In this document: one piece after another, positions 10,101-20,370 of the stretch
How the letters are laid out: each line of letters begins with the position of its first letter
How positions within the stretch are numbered: position 1 is the first letter of the stretch
From: Saccoglossus kowalevskii
Lineage: Eukaryota; Hemichordata; Enteropneusta; Harrimaniidae
Assembly: GCF_000003605.2 (NCBI RefSeq)
Contig: NW_003146774.1
Location: 27,695 to 68,685 of the forward strand
DNA length: 40,991 nucleotides
Reading direction: 5' to 3'
Notes under the pieces: model-generated
Told to the model about the DNA's origin: nothing
Seen by the model: the letters and a program-made list of their open reading frames with translations, nothing else
The model's database searches: none
Made by a program: the position numbers and the translations under genes

Positions 10101-12945
10101 GCTTTTCTCAAAAAACAGATTGACAGCGAACCAAAAAAATTCACATACTGTTGACGACTAGTGATACTAAAACAAATAGACACATTTTGACATAAAATAT
10201 TTCTACTGCTATGTTTGCAAAAATATAAGTAGAATTCTACCTTTAAACATGGTACTAAAAAAATATACTATTCACTCTACGTTAAAATTGATGCAGCTGC
10301 TCTGTTATCAAATAACAAAACAAAAAATCTGAACATAATATTATATAAATGAACCTGAATATAGGCCAAGGTGAACACCATTATCACATTCTTTGAATCA
10401 AAATAAATGCATTTGACAGATTTTTTGTCTCTTATTATAAGGATTAAAAAATATGTAAAATTGGAGAAAAAGACAGTGTAAATTAATGTTATTTTTATGG
10501 GGAGAACTCAAATACTACAATTTACACCATTAGAAGCACATCTCTAACAAAAGCACATGTAAACTAACACTTGTGTGTATTGTATACTGCACTTTTAAAA
10601 CATGACTTGCCTCTGTATGCACTACTAATAGAACAAATATAGTAAGTAAGTACTATTACATTAATAGATAGTAAAATAACTTATATCTCATCACAAGTCC
10701 CAGCCATGTATTTATTGTAGCAGCAATTTAAGCAACACCTACCAAAGTAATCCATGTTAATTTTAAGAAGTTTTGTAAAAGAATGGCAAGTTTATATGAG
10801 TAGTGTTCACGCTACACAAAGTACGGGCTAAGATTTAAGCTGATTTAGGCTTATCTCACATGTTTGCATTTCGGCTAGACATAATTATGTCCACGCACTG
10901 AGAGGGCCAGTCCTTAGCACGGCTAAGGGGCGCCATCAGTCAGTGATCTTTGTTAAGCCGCTGTTTACAACTGAAAAATTTCTGCTGCTGACATGTTTCG
11001 TTCTAATTTTGAAGCGACATGCACAGAAACACGAGTAAAGTTGTACCCAACTCATTTGGATGCACAGAAACAGTATACAACAGCGTAACAGAATGCAGAG
11101 TTTTATTAATGCATGTTGTAGAAAGCGAACCAAATTCATTTTGTCTACGTTTGGAGCTTCTGTACGCTCTACTACAGCGACCCGATCAGTGTGGAAGCGT
11201 GTGCGGAGTAATGACTGGTGGGATAGACAATTTTCCTGAAAGTCGAAGATACAGTGTTTCTCATGCACGCACATGTCGTTTTGGGGTGTAACGTAAATTT
11301 GCACGTGTGATATTGTGCCAAGTGTACCGATCAACGTCACAAAAATTAAATTCCCTTCTATTGCCTATCAGCAAACTGTTTTTTTCAGCCTGACAAAGCA
11401 GGAATATTTTTGCACCCCATTCTTGCTACTTCCGGGAAAGTTGCTTATATAATCGTTATACGAACATGGGACAAAGCAACATTCCTCTATAACTTCAGAC
11501 TAATCAACGTTTCTTCAAACCATGCGTCTTCTAGGTTGTTTCTATGTTATGTCTGAGCTTGGTTGCCATTTGGAAATGAGAAAGTTGCATATATTTGATC
11601 ACATGCATAATATTCACAGCCAAAGGTCGCCACAGAGGGCGCTTAGCTCTGTGCTAAGCATTCGCGCACAATTCGTTAGCCCATTCGAAGGGTCTGGACC
11701 ACGCCTTAAATTCGGATCAGATTTTACCTGTACTTAGCATTCCTTAGCCTGTGTTAAGCATTCATGCATGTTTTCGTAGCACAGGCTAAGGAATTTGACC
11801 TCTTAGCCCGTGCTAAGGAGCTGTGTGTGAACGCAACTATAGATGAATAGAAAATTAGCAAAAATTTAGGGGAAGTACTGAGCTGGGTCAACTTTTCCAA
11901 TATTGCCAGTAGTGGTGGTTGAAATTGGCCATAATTTGTGAACTTTTCAACTCCTGTGAAAATGCTATGCTGTTTTACTATTTTAAAAACTAGAGAAAAC
12001 CACTCTTTTAATAATATTGTTAACATTTTAACACTTGACTATTGCCCATTTTACTTTTCAACTTTAGAAAAGTTGGCTGCTATAAAGAACCATCTAGCAC
12101 TCAAATCATGCTGCGTAGAACCCTGAGCATTATTGCAACACACCTAGGCAAACAGATAGCTACATTGCTGTAATGATATAGATTGTTTATAAATACAATA
12201 ATAATCACAACATTGCAACAAAGTCGGTTCACTTTGCTGCAATGTTGCGATTACCTGTTAATAAACAATCTACTGGTTTACCAATACAGCAATGTGTTGT
12301 TTACCAAGCTGTATTGCAATATTGCTAGACAGTTTTTTATGGCAGCGACAGAAATGAATTTTCAATTTTAATTTTTCAAAATAGAAACTCAGGGGCGAAT
12401 CAGAATCAGATAAAATAACAAATGCAAAAAAAAAAAAATCTGCAGGGATTACCCACCGTCGTTCAATTGAGAGACATACCCTCACATAAGGGACGGTGGT
12501 CCATCCCTAAACATACCCTCACATAAGGGACGGTGGTCCATCCCTAAACATACCCTCACATAAGTGACTGTGGTCCATCCCTAAACCACAGTCCCTCAAC
12601 ACTGTGCCTAAACATACGCTGCAATAAAAATACTATGTGGTTGCTAAACCTCGCCACAGTCCTTCAGTATCAATCATTGAGGGACTGTGGCCTCGTGTGT
12701 GTGGCACACCGTGGTCAACATTCAGCTAATAAGTACGAATCGAAGTCCACGTCATGGTACACAATGAATGTCAAGCTGACGTGCCACAAAATAAAATTTA
12801 CAATGATGTCGACCGCCATAAACCCACTAGTGAATTTAAAACTCACCTGGCAAAAACACCGGTTAACAGAGCTGGTAGTATTCTTCGGAAACGTTAAACA
12901 TATTGAAGTGAATACTAGTGAAATTAGGAATAAAATCCTGGCCAT
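941..12945 (-). CDS. ERO1: ERO1-family ER thiol oxidase, N-terminal 168 residues (5 exons, 3' end beyond window)
   Basis: Coding exons are 12847-12945, 5243-5362, 4380-4463, 3242-3277 and 941-1106. ERO1 is a FAD enzyme of the ER lumen that re-oxidises protein disulfide isomerase, passing electrons to O2. Seen here: a hydrophobic signal peptide (residues 1-19), C30-x-C32 and C41-x-C43 of the N-terminal loop, the C80/C89/C94/C99 cluster with the shuttle pair C89-x4-C94, C126, and C165. These match the human ERO1A cysteines (35/37/46/48, 85/94/99/104, 131, 166) as recalled. All junctions are GT-AG and in phase. An N-glycosylation sequon (N22-T-T) follows the signal peptide. The FAD-binding core and the CxxCxxC active site must lie left of position 1. 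There is no frameshift or internal stop. The ERO1A versus ERO1B assignment is not meaningful for an invertebrate. Confidence 0.95.
1107..3241. other. ERO1 intron 4
   Basis: AT-rich, no coding exon or clear repeat structure seen. GATAGTCATCATCATACATGATGGATGC at 1968 contains a small imperfect duplication. Confidence 0.6.
3242..3277 (-). CDS. ERO1: ERO1 exon 4 (36-bp microexon)
   Basis: Codes for 12 residues, DELPKGFKPENK, phase 0. Acceptor TTTTTCAG and donor GTAAGT are on the minus strand. It matches the family segment just after the cysteine cluster (human DEVPDGIKSAS...). It is too short for ORF finding but splices in frame between exons 3 and 5. Confidence 0.88.
4380..4463 (-). CDS. ERO1: ERO1 exon 3, regulatory/shuttle cysteine cluster
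   Basis: Codes for 28 residues, VNLHRECPFWPDDGQCAFKD onward, phase 0. The four cysteines have human ERO1 spacing (C-x8-C-x4-C-x4-C). C89-x4-C94 is the pair that takes electrons from PDI, and C80/C99 form the regulatory disulfides in the family. Confidence 0.96.
5243..5362 (-). CDS. ERO1: ERO1 exon 2
   Basis: Codes for 40 residues, LYGEVDDCSCKVDTVDYFNN onward to FFRFYK, phase 0 at both ends. Acceptor TTTCAG, donor GTAAGT. It contains C41-x-C43, and the FNNYK...PRL..LL..FFR.YK pattern is diagnostic of ERO1. Confidence 0.95.
9642..10246. mobile_element. Candidate TTAA-flanked MITE (~600 bp)
   Basis: TTAA-GGTAGAATGCTA at the left, and TAGAATTCTACCT-TTAA at the right, give short inverted ends inside TTAA, the piggyBac target. 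Each end also holds its own small palindrome (GTAGAATGCT/AGCATTCTAC; GTAGAATTCTAC). Inside, 9690-9751 is a further ~27-bp-arm hairpin around TTAAGAAAATGATA. Confidence 0.4.
10800..11843. mobile_element. ~1-kb inverted-repeat element with repeated CTTAGCACGGGCTAAG motif
   Basis: Left end TAGTGTTCACGCTACAC and right end (reverse complement) TAGTTGCGTTCACACAC resemble each other. Both ends carry the near-palindrome CTTAGCAC(G/A)GGCTAAG (10826, 10913, 11642, 11750, 11783, 11803). Subterminal repeats like this are typical of hAT-like elements, but no clear target duplication was found. It is distinctly richer in GC and CpG than its surroundings. Opposed ORFs inside (10936-11340 minus, 11019-11291 plus) match nothing I recognise. 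Confidence 0.5.
12130..12326. mobile_element. Foldback element (~197 bp) in ERO1 intron 1
   Basis: Two long arms face each other around a loop near 12224-12231. The inner arm TAGATTGTTTATAAATACAA... pairs with ...TTAATAAACAATCTA, and CACAACATTGCAACAAAG pairs with CTTTGCTGCAATGTTGCG. The outer arms pair less well. Probably a non-autonomous transposon remnant. Confidence 0.6.
12474..12590. repeat. 37-bp minisatellite, ~3 copies, in ERO1 intron 1
   Basis: Unit ACATACCCTCACATAAGGGA (first 20 bases) restarts at 12474, 12511 and 12548; the first two copies are identical and the third has three or so changes. A weak fourth start (ACATACGCTGC) is near 12611. Confidence 0.88.
12653..12691. repeat. 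Short hairpin GCCACAGTCC...GGACTGTGGC
   Basis: Arms of 14 bases (13 matching) around an 11-base loop. The same ACAGTCCCTCA word occurs upstream at about 12589, next to the 37-bp repeat. Confidence 0.7.
12747..12784. promoter_or_regulatory. Two UPR-type (XBP1/ATF6) motifs in ERO1 intron 1
   Basis: TGACGTGG on the minus strand at 12754-12747 is the canonical UPRE core. TGACGTGC on the plus strand lies at 12777-12784, 23 bases away. Both sit within 100 bases of exon 1. ERO1 genes are classic unfolded-protein-response targets, so the location is sensible; function is inferred. Confidence 0.4.
12847..12945 (-). CDS. ERO1: ERO1 exon 1 (start codon, signal peptide, CFCQ)
   Basis: Codes for 33 residues from the ATG at 12945-12943. 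It starts MARILFLISLVFTSICLTF, a clear signal peptide, and ends RCFCQ at a GTGAGT donor, phase 0. The next exon continues with the family's xxxxDDCxC motif. No other in-frame ATG in the exon competes for the start. Confidence 0.93.
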
Positions 12946-13060
12946 CGCGAGGGTATAATTTGTCCGTCCACCCTTAATATGTGGCCTTTCTCACGACCAA
13001 ACGATCAGGTAAACAACTATTACTTCCTGTTCGGGGATTCCGGAAGTACTTTTTGCTTAC
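12946..13060 (-). promoter_or_regulatory. Likely ERO1 promoter/5' leader with paired ETS-like sites
   Basis: The 115 bases upstream of the ERO1 ATG hold ACTTCCGG (minus strand, 13047-13040) and GGAAGTA (minus, 13027-13021), arranged as an imperfect inverted repeat. GGAA/CCGGAAGT cores are typical of TATA-less animal promoters. The transcription start is not visible. Inference from motif and position only. Confidence 0.4.
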
Positions 13061-14211
13061 GCCGAATTGAAATGCAAATACACAATTGTGAAAATAGATC
13101 TTGGGTTGTCAAAAAAAATAGACAATTAATTTGAGCTAGTTACACTAGCCTGGTTATAGTAGGATGCTTGAGATGTAGGTAACACAGCCAACACAACTTT
13201 TCTTTGCAGCGACAGAGTTGGAATTTAATAATTCGCGTTGCGCATTGATATATATATATATAGTTGACGCTATGGCCTCAGGTCAAGCTCCGATATTTTA
13301 TGATGTACACGTAGAATTGTGGGAGTGAGTCATCAAGAAGACTGGCCGACAATGCATTATTTTCACACTTTGTGTGTCGTAGCACTGATTTGTTACCTTC
13401 TTATTGGGTGTATACATGTCATGATTTTGAGAATGGTGGGAAGTACTAGTTTACACTAACTCAAAACCAGGCTGACAAGTTACATATAATTATATGAAAA
13501 TGAAATAAACCAACTAAACACTAAAGCCACTAAGTCAAAAATGTTACTCCCAAACATGACAGATGAAGAAAAAAATGATAGCTATGATGAACAACAATGA
13601 AAATAAAACAATTATAAAACTAGCTAAATACATATATGAATGTTTCAAAATTAGAGAAAATAATATGAGAAAGTCTCCAATGCCATCTCAATAAACCACA
13701 ATATTAATATCAAGGCATATCTGCAAGGTTTTTTTCTGTTATCATCATTTTTATGATATTTTATCTCATTGTCTTTCTTGTTTTTCCTTTCATCCACACT
13801 TTATTGTAATTTAACTCAAGATCCTATAAAGAATACGATATCAATAAAGTTTATTATTATTATTATAAAAGCAGTAATGGCAGCTTGATCAGCTCAAATT
13901 AAATACTGATAATACATATTACCACGATAATTAATAACTAATAATTAAAACTGGCAAAAAAGTCTCACAAGATAAAATATTAGGGTCATCACTGATACTA
14001 TAATATTTGACCTTGTATATATATTTGGCTGTAATGTAATTTGCACACAATTACCAGCATCAGCCAATGTTGTTTGATCCGTCGCTGGTGATGAAAAATG
14101 ACCGCGTTGAAGGTCAAAACCCCAGGTCAAAACCACTACGTTTACCACAACTTGATCACAATGATAGTGTAGTAGAAAGTAGGGTAGAAAAACCTTAATA
14201 CCTTAAAAATA

Positions 14212-14303
14212 ACAATAAGTTTTATGATTGCTTCATAGATTTCAAAAAAGCTTTCGATAGTGTTTGGATAGCAGGTCTGTTCTATATAATGTTAAAAGCA
14301 GGA
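14212..14303 (+). pseudogene. LINE reverse transcriptase fragment
   Basis: Plus-strand frame reads FYDCFIDFKKAFDSVW then IAGLFYIMLKAGN, a standard RT palm motif of jockey/CR1-type LINEs. It ends at an (AAT)n run near 14304. Confidence 0.75.
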
Positions 14304-14589
14304 AATAATAATAATAGTTTATTACGCAACTGTAATCTGCTGTGTGCACAGTAAGGTGAAAATAAAATAAAATAAATAAAAGACATACAACTGAAAAAAC
14401 TAAAAATTTAAAAGGTCTAATAACTACAAATAAATCGAAAAGTAATAAAAATACAGTAAATAAAGCAAAGTAAACCCAAGTAAAGGTTCTCCCTACCCAG
14501 GGGTTTACACAGGCGGTGCTTTGTGTGGTATTTTTTTAGATATAGTGAAAGAGCACTGTTATTTTTCGTAATTTTTAAGAACAGTACGT

Positions 14590-15060
14590 CTTTGTTACGT
14601 CTTCACTGGAGGTAATCATGATTTCGCAGTTTTTCAGTAAGATTTTTCTTTCATTTTAAAATAAAATGTTTTTCATCTTCAATGTCGCCTTGATCACATA
14701 TTTTTACAGACTTTTTCTGTTGCTGGTTTACTCCTTCTACCTAGTTCAATTTCCAAAATGTGATCACTAAGCCTGAATTTTGGTAACATTCTACCATAGA
14801 CAGTATAGTTCTACTATAGATGATTCTACGCAAGCTAAAGTTTTTTAAATTTCATTTAGGTAATTTTCAATTCAAATGTTTATTTATTTATTGCCCCCAG
14901 TCTTGTCTTTACTACTAGTGGATGAGTTTAGCTGCTTCTTCCAAGACTGTTTGTATTGATATGTTAATTTCACTTTTATGATGTTTGTTAGCTGGCTAAT
15001 ATTATCTACATTGTGCTGTTCTTTTGCTTCATCCAGTCAACTGGTCAAACAGTTTCAAGC
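14590..15060 (-). pseudogene. LINE ORF2 C-terminal relic
   Basis: Minus strand shows KLTYQYKQSWKKQLN (about 14950), FRLSDHILEIELGRRSKP (about 14750) and CDQGDIEDEKHFILK (14698-14652), the C-terminal region of LINE ORF2 with its IEDExHF block. Stops and frame changes throughout. Opposite strand to the RT fragment at 14212. Confidence 0.65.
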
Positions 15061-16074
15061 ATAATGAATTTGATATCATTTTATGATTCAGTATTGAATG
15101 TCGGACACTAAATAATGCCTTCATTGCTTTATTCTTTAACATTGATTGTGCTAATTTAAACTTCAATTTCCCATCAGGTGTAATTATTCAAGTTGATGTT
15201 TTTAATTTTTTCAAGTTTACATATATATTTTTCACCGAGATACGATATAGAAAGAAACTTCATAAAGTAAAACCAACAAAATATTCATAAACATGACAAA
15301 AATAACAATAAAAAATAAAAAAATGCTATCCTAATAATTGGATTGTCAATTCTGATGTGTGACATTACGTATGACCTATATAAAGTTTGGACACAATCGG
15401 TCAAAACATGTGAGAGATATGGCTCTGGAACTGTAACTGTGGTTGGTTGAAATACCATAACCCTCCAAAAACGAAATCAGTGAATACATTTATCGATAGT
15501 TGGCGATATCATAAGAATTTGTCGTTCAGCTATTAAAGTACCACGAAATGTTATCCATTTGTGCATTGTCCCCATGTTAGGCAATGCAGTCTTGTCACCC
15601 CTCCTCAAACAGACTTGAGTTCAGGCCTCAGATACGTGTGGCATACTTAAATATTAGAATCTACCGGAACCCACACACACACTAGTATCGTAAGTCGTCT
15701 CTACCTTTCTTATATATTGTCAAGTGCCCTTCAAGTTCGTGTTAATCAGTGCGCATATTTTATTTATTTATTCGAGAACCATCAGGTTACCATAATGAAA
15801 GATTTGTTCAAAATATACCGCAAATAACAATGTGCGTTTGAAAATCTACTATATTCAAGCAAGTTACAGGCATATTTTTTTATAAAAAAACAAAGAAAAC
15901 AATTGCTATGAAATTAAATATATTGATTATGAGACGAGGCCATGGTTCATACTTCAATTAAAGACAATAATCACCGAAAACGTTGAAAATTTGGGACAAT
16001 AGCCAATAAGAATTGTAACCGCTTCTTTTCCATCGTTTATAGAAACACACCGACAGTAAGACACAAGAGAACCT

Positions 16075-16120
16075 ACCTCCATTCTGTTCACGTGACTCAC
16101 AGCGCCGCCACATATTTCCT
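16075..16120 (-). promoter_or_regulatory. Possible promoter patch with CACGTG E-box
   Basis: The minus strand reads GGCGGCGCTGTGAGTCACGT then GAACAGAATGGAG|GTAGGT. A CLEAR/USF-type GTCACGTGA and a GGCGGCGC patch sit before a plausible splice donor, 3.1 kb upstream of the ERO1 start. It might be a distal non-coding first exon of ERO1, or chance. Confidence 0.2.
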
Positions 16121-18068
16121 TAATTTGTTGTTAGGTAGATAAACATTTTGACTAAATATTATCAGCCTGCACCCTTATTCACCATCTTTTATTTGCATAA
16201 GTTGAACAAATAGAGTTGGTCCTATCGGTGCATGCGTCTGTTAAAAATGGGTCGCATATTTTTTGTTCTGGTTTCGGGTAAAATATTTGTTTTTATTGTT
16301 CATATGAAAACGGAAAGGAAGAGCAAAGGGAACATTATTTCTTGACAAAAAATGAAATTCACACCATCGCACCATTTTGGAATGATACCGTTGTTTATAA
16401 TATTAATATATTTTCTGCATATCTATCACGGGTTTATTCAGTGGGTCTACGTATTAAGTATGTTCACATTTATTACAATATCACCTTATACAGGTAGATA
16501 GTTTAGACGCATCCGATTTGTTTTCCCAGCTGAGTGTCCCTGCAGATTGCATTCCATAGTCATGTCAATCAGCTTGCAAAAGTTTCAGTGGAATTTGGGA
16601 AAACAGACGTAGGAGTTGTGACTCTTAACATAACAGTCTATTCGTTGGATGGGTTTCTTGAAACAAATCAAATTGAGCAGAACGATTGGCCAGGAAACTC
16701 CCCCAAGCTTTGACACAGCATATAATACAACTGTTTGTGCACTCACAATTTCTGGTGATGAAAGTTATGTTCCAAAACGGAATCAGAATACATACGTGAA
16801 ACACATATTAGTAGTTGATAGTCATGGATCTATTTACAGACATTTTGAAACGAACTGCCTCAATGTTTACTTGCATATGAAAGGCTAGGCTAGACGCGCC
16901 TTTCCTATGTAGGCGTAACCTGTACTTATATGGTATTGCTGCATATTGTTAGACTTTTAAAAATCTTTTAACTACTATTAATAATAATAATAAACTGTAT
17001 TGCCTCCATGTAAAAAGATTTAAATGGGATAAGTACAGCAAAAAAAGAGTTTTAAAATAATAACAAGATATATGTGAAAATATTATAAAAAGTACTTAAC
17101 TATATATTATTTATATATGATATATGCTAACCTTGTGTGATTTTTGATAGTCAGTAAATTATATAATTTATTGTTTATTTACGTGCATTTTAGTTTGTAA
17201 TTTCATAGTTTTGTAACTTGTGCTGTGCTATATGCAATACATGTGAAATCGCTCATTGCTCATTCTGAAGACGTTGACTGGTCCCAAGTGTCAGGGCGCA
17301 CCAGGCCATTCACAAGGAACGCCGGGAACCAGAGACGTTGCCCTGGAGGAGAGAAACAACTCCCTCTCTGGTTTCGCGCATCCGGTCAAAAGTCAAAAAC
17401 TCTCGGCAGCCCGAACTTTTGAGCAATGCAACTATACTTTATAATAGCCTGTTAGACGTGTTAGCACTTGTCTGGAATATTCTAGGGCAGATCGTCATTG
17501 TGCAGGCGCAACGTGGGACTGCTAGATCAACCCGTGAGAATTGTATGGAAGTTTGACACGGCTGGTGAGTGAAGTCCATCTGATTCGTAACTTCATGTTG
17601 AAAATACCTATAATAATGTTTATATATAGCAATTTCAACCAATAAAACAATATTTTTGTGTTTGTGTGGAACGCAGATCCGTGAAATTATTTATAACCTT
17701 CATTTTCTCAACAAAAAAAAAAATCAAGTTGATCCATAATTTTTTTTACATACAAAAAGAGAAACATATTGTTATTACTCTTATACTTGTTTCTGGCCGA
17801 TCAGGTGGAACTAAAGACTGATCGCAATGGCGAAACAAAACATGCACACTTTTTCTTAGCTACCAAAAATCATACCTCAACTTACAAAATAGCTAATAAT
17901 AATAAAATAACCTATTACATATGGGGTAAATCCTATATTTCCACACATTTCTGATGAAATATGATCATTACCCTTTTCACAACCAGTTCCCTCTTTTCAT
18001 CAAAAATTCTCAAAATAGTCAAAATTAAAATTAGAAAAAAGTGCAGACAAACTTTGGTGATGAAAAGG

Positions 18069-18199
18069 TTAAAGCGGTGGTCGTCGCGCAGCGCATGTTC
18101 GAATTTCATGTAAATAAACAATGTATTTTACACGCGTTGTATACGTCGCTATGAGTCCCATATCGAACAGGACGCGGCGTGACGACTACCGCCTTTTAA
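18069..18199. mobile_element. 131-bp GC-rich TTAA-flanked hairpin MITE
   Basis: TTAA-AGCGGTGGTCGTCGCGC... faces ...GACGACTACCGCCTT-TTAA. Arms of about 35 bp match apart from several C/T changes, many at CpG. The flanking TTAA at both ends suggests piggyBac-type insertion. The local GC content stands out from the AT-rich flanks. Confidence 0.55.
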
Positions 18200-20062
18200 C
18201 AATCACTGCATTACTAGGCTTCAGTTACTCCAGTTTATATGCCCTCAAATGACATGACTGTGAATTTTGTCTGTTTGAGGGCGCTCCACGCATATGCATA
18301 TATCTTTTGAGTTTCCATCTAAGTGGTAAATGAATGCCCCTCTTCTGCTAGTAAAATATATTGGAAAGCAGTATGTTTTTATACAGAAACCAATAGTCTG
18401 TTTTCTCATACTACAGTACTACTATAAGCTGATTTTTTATTTGAAAAATATTCAATAGTGACAACTACCGATATGACTTTACTTCTTCTAAATTTATTAT
18501 TACTCTTATTGTTTGAAACTTATATAGTGCAATAATGATACAAATTAATAAAATAATTGAATTTATTGATGATAGTTCTTGGAGCTATTTTGAAATAGAT
18601 GAATCTTAAGTTTCTTCCTAAATCATTGTACTCCCCAGGATACAAACAACGTGGCGGTACCGCCATGCTGCTCTGAGAGACCAACTTGACACACTCAAAT
18701 CATTACCACCATACTTAGTTTCTGCACCTTTACCTTTGTCTATGATTTCCACAGCTATTGTTCTATGTTCTGTTCATAAACAGCCATAAACAACCAACGT
18801 TAATGGAAGTCAAACAAGTTTTAAGTTTATTTGGATCGACATGTACACATTGACAGTTTTGCTCTATTTACATAATTCACAGATCACGGCATCATGCCAT
18901 AGCGTCTAAGAAAAAATTATTGTAATGTCGAAAATAAATCATAAATGAAATCGAAAATCAAAAGAAATGTTCAACATGCTTTTCCATTGTAACTGGTTTA
19001 TAGGAATTTGTAAAACATCACAAATTCAGTCTCTACGCTACTTTACCGATCACACCACGACCGTTGTTGGGTTTGAAAACAAAAATTGTTCAAAGAAATG
19101 CTGATTTCAATGTTGAAAATAAAACTTTTTATGAAAGTACTAATAATTAAAACATCAATGAAATAAAACAAAATTGTTGCAGTTTTCACGTAAGGCCACG
19201 AAAACTTGATGTCAAAAAGTTCAACTTGCTTTTCATCATGGCTGGTGACCCTTAGGCCTACTTTTTTCATAGACTGTAGCCTATCTGCCATTGAAGGCAC
19301 TCTAATCCTGTGTTCTCCACAAATAAAATTCCAAGAATGGTGTTAATTTGCATATAATTAGCTTATCTAATTTGCATATAAATCATAATGCTATGTCAAG
19401 ACAACTATAATACTGCATTCTGGGAAGATCTGTATTAATTAAGGTAACACATGAGCTGCCATGATTGGATATTTTATACAGTTTAGTTATTGTTGTCAAT
19501 TACCCGAGAATCCTCCACATTTTGCCACTATTTTTGCACAAATATAATAATACTGATTTTCTTGTTCATTGATTTAAGCCATGACTTATGTTTTCATTCT
19601 AAATTATAAAACTAACAAATAATATATACCAGTAATGTACAAATGTATAAGCAGTTTACAAAAAATTAAAAAATGTACAAACATTATGAATAAATTATGT
19701 AAATCAAATGCTAATTATCATGCAAATTAGCCACCATCAACGACTAAAATCCTGGGGAGACACTGTTAAATACAGATAACAAATCACACTTTTTTCTGTC
19801 AAATTGTTCCACAGAAGAAGAACCATGTCATTTGTGAGGTATCGTCAGATTTTGTAGATGTTTCTTATATGAAAAAAATGATGATTTGCAGTCAATGTTG
19901 ATATTGTTTTCCATTGTTAGACTATCGTTGGTACGATGTCAGTGTCACAAATTTGTTTATGTGTCGCCATTTTAATTAAGGTTATGTCATGATCCAAAGA
20001 ATAACGGCCTTGTCTTATCTGGGTTTAACTTTTAACAGGGATACACATATGTGAAATGTAGC

Positions 20063-20340
20063 TAGTTATGTCTATAGTCGTGAAAGTCAAATAAATTTGT
20101 GTGTCATGGGCATACATATGGAGCTTGATGTTGTTTTCTCATCTAGTGGTAATGTATACATGGTGAATTCAATTGGTCCAAGAATAGAGCTTTGTGGCAC
20201 ACCATATTTTAGATTGTGAGAGATGCCATTGATTGCTTGTTGTCGATCACAGAGATGCATGTTTAACCATGCAAGAGCAATCCCTGATGGAATTCCATAG
20301 CGTTTTTCAGGTGAGATAAGATTATTGAATGACGAGGACT
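20063..20340 (-). pseudogene. LINE reverse transcriptase relic (CR1/L2-like)
   Basis: Minus-strand codons give PSGIALAWLNMHLCDRQQ, GVPQSSILGPIEF and MYAHDTQIYLTF, equivalent to RT motifs with the catalytic YADD changed to YAHD. At least one frameshift separates the last two blocks. Dead fragment; no open frame. Confidence 0.75.
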
Positions 20341-20370
20341 TTGTGATTGTCTAAGGCTCGAATAACGTCA

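Larger units (their letters stand above)
5363..12846. other. ERO1 intron 1 (7.5 kb)
   Basis: 5363-9600 shows nothing beyond AT-rich sequence. From 9640 to the exon it is filled by the TTAA-flanked candidate, the 1-kb inverted-repeat element, the foldback, the minisatellite and the two UPR-type motifs. Confidence 0.7.

Noticed and set aside
10936-11340. 134-codon minus-strand ORF overlapped by a 90-codon plus-strand ORF
   Set aside because: Both lie inside the CpG-rich inverted-repeat element; no domain or signal is recognised. Their length is explained by the higher GC content, which makes stops rarer.
14112-14140. Repeated GGTCAAAACC resembling nuclear-receptor half-sites
   Set aside because: Spacing of seven bases fits no standard receptor dimer, and it lies far from both genes.
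16649-16888. 79-codon plus-strand ORF
   Set aside because: Reasonable composition, but no recognised domain, no splice or promoter context, and close to chance length.
19043-19300. 85-codon minus-strand ORF (MADRLQSMKKVGL...)
   Set aside because: No family recognised; ends in low-complexity hydrophobic sequence and lies in a repeat-rich intergenic region.
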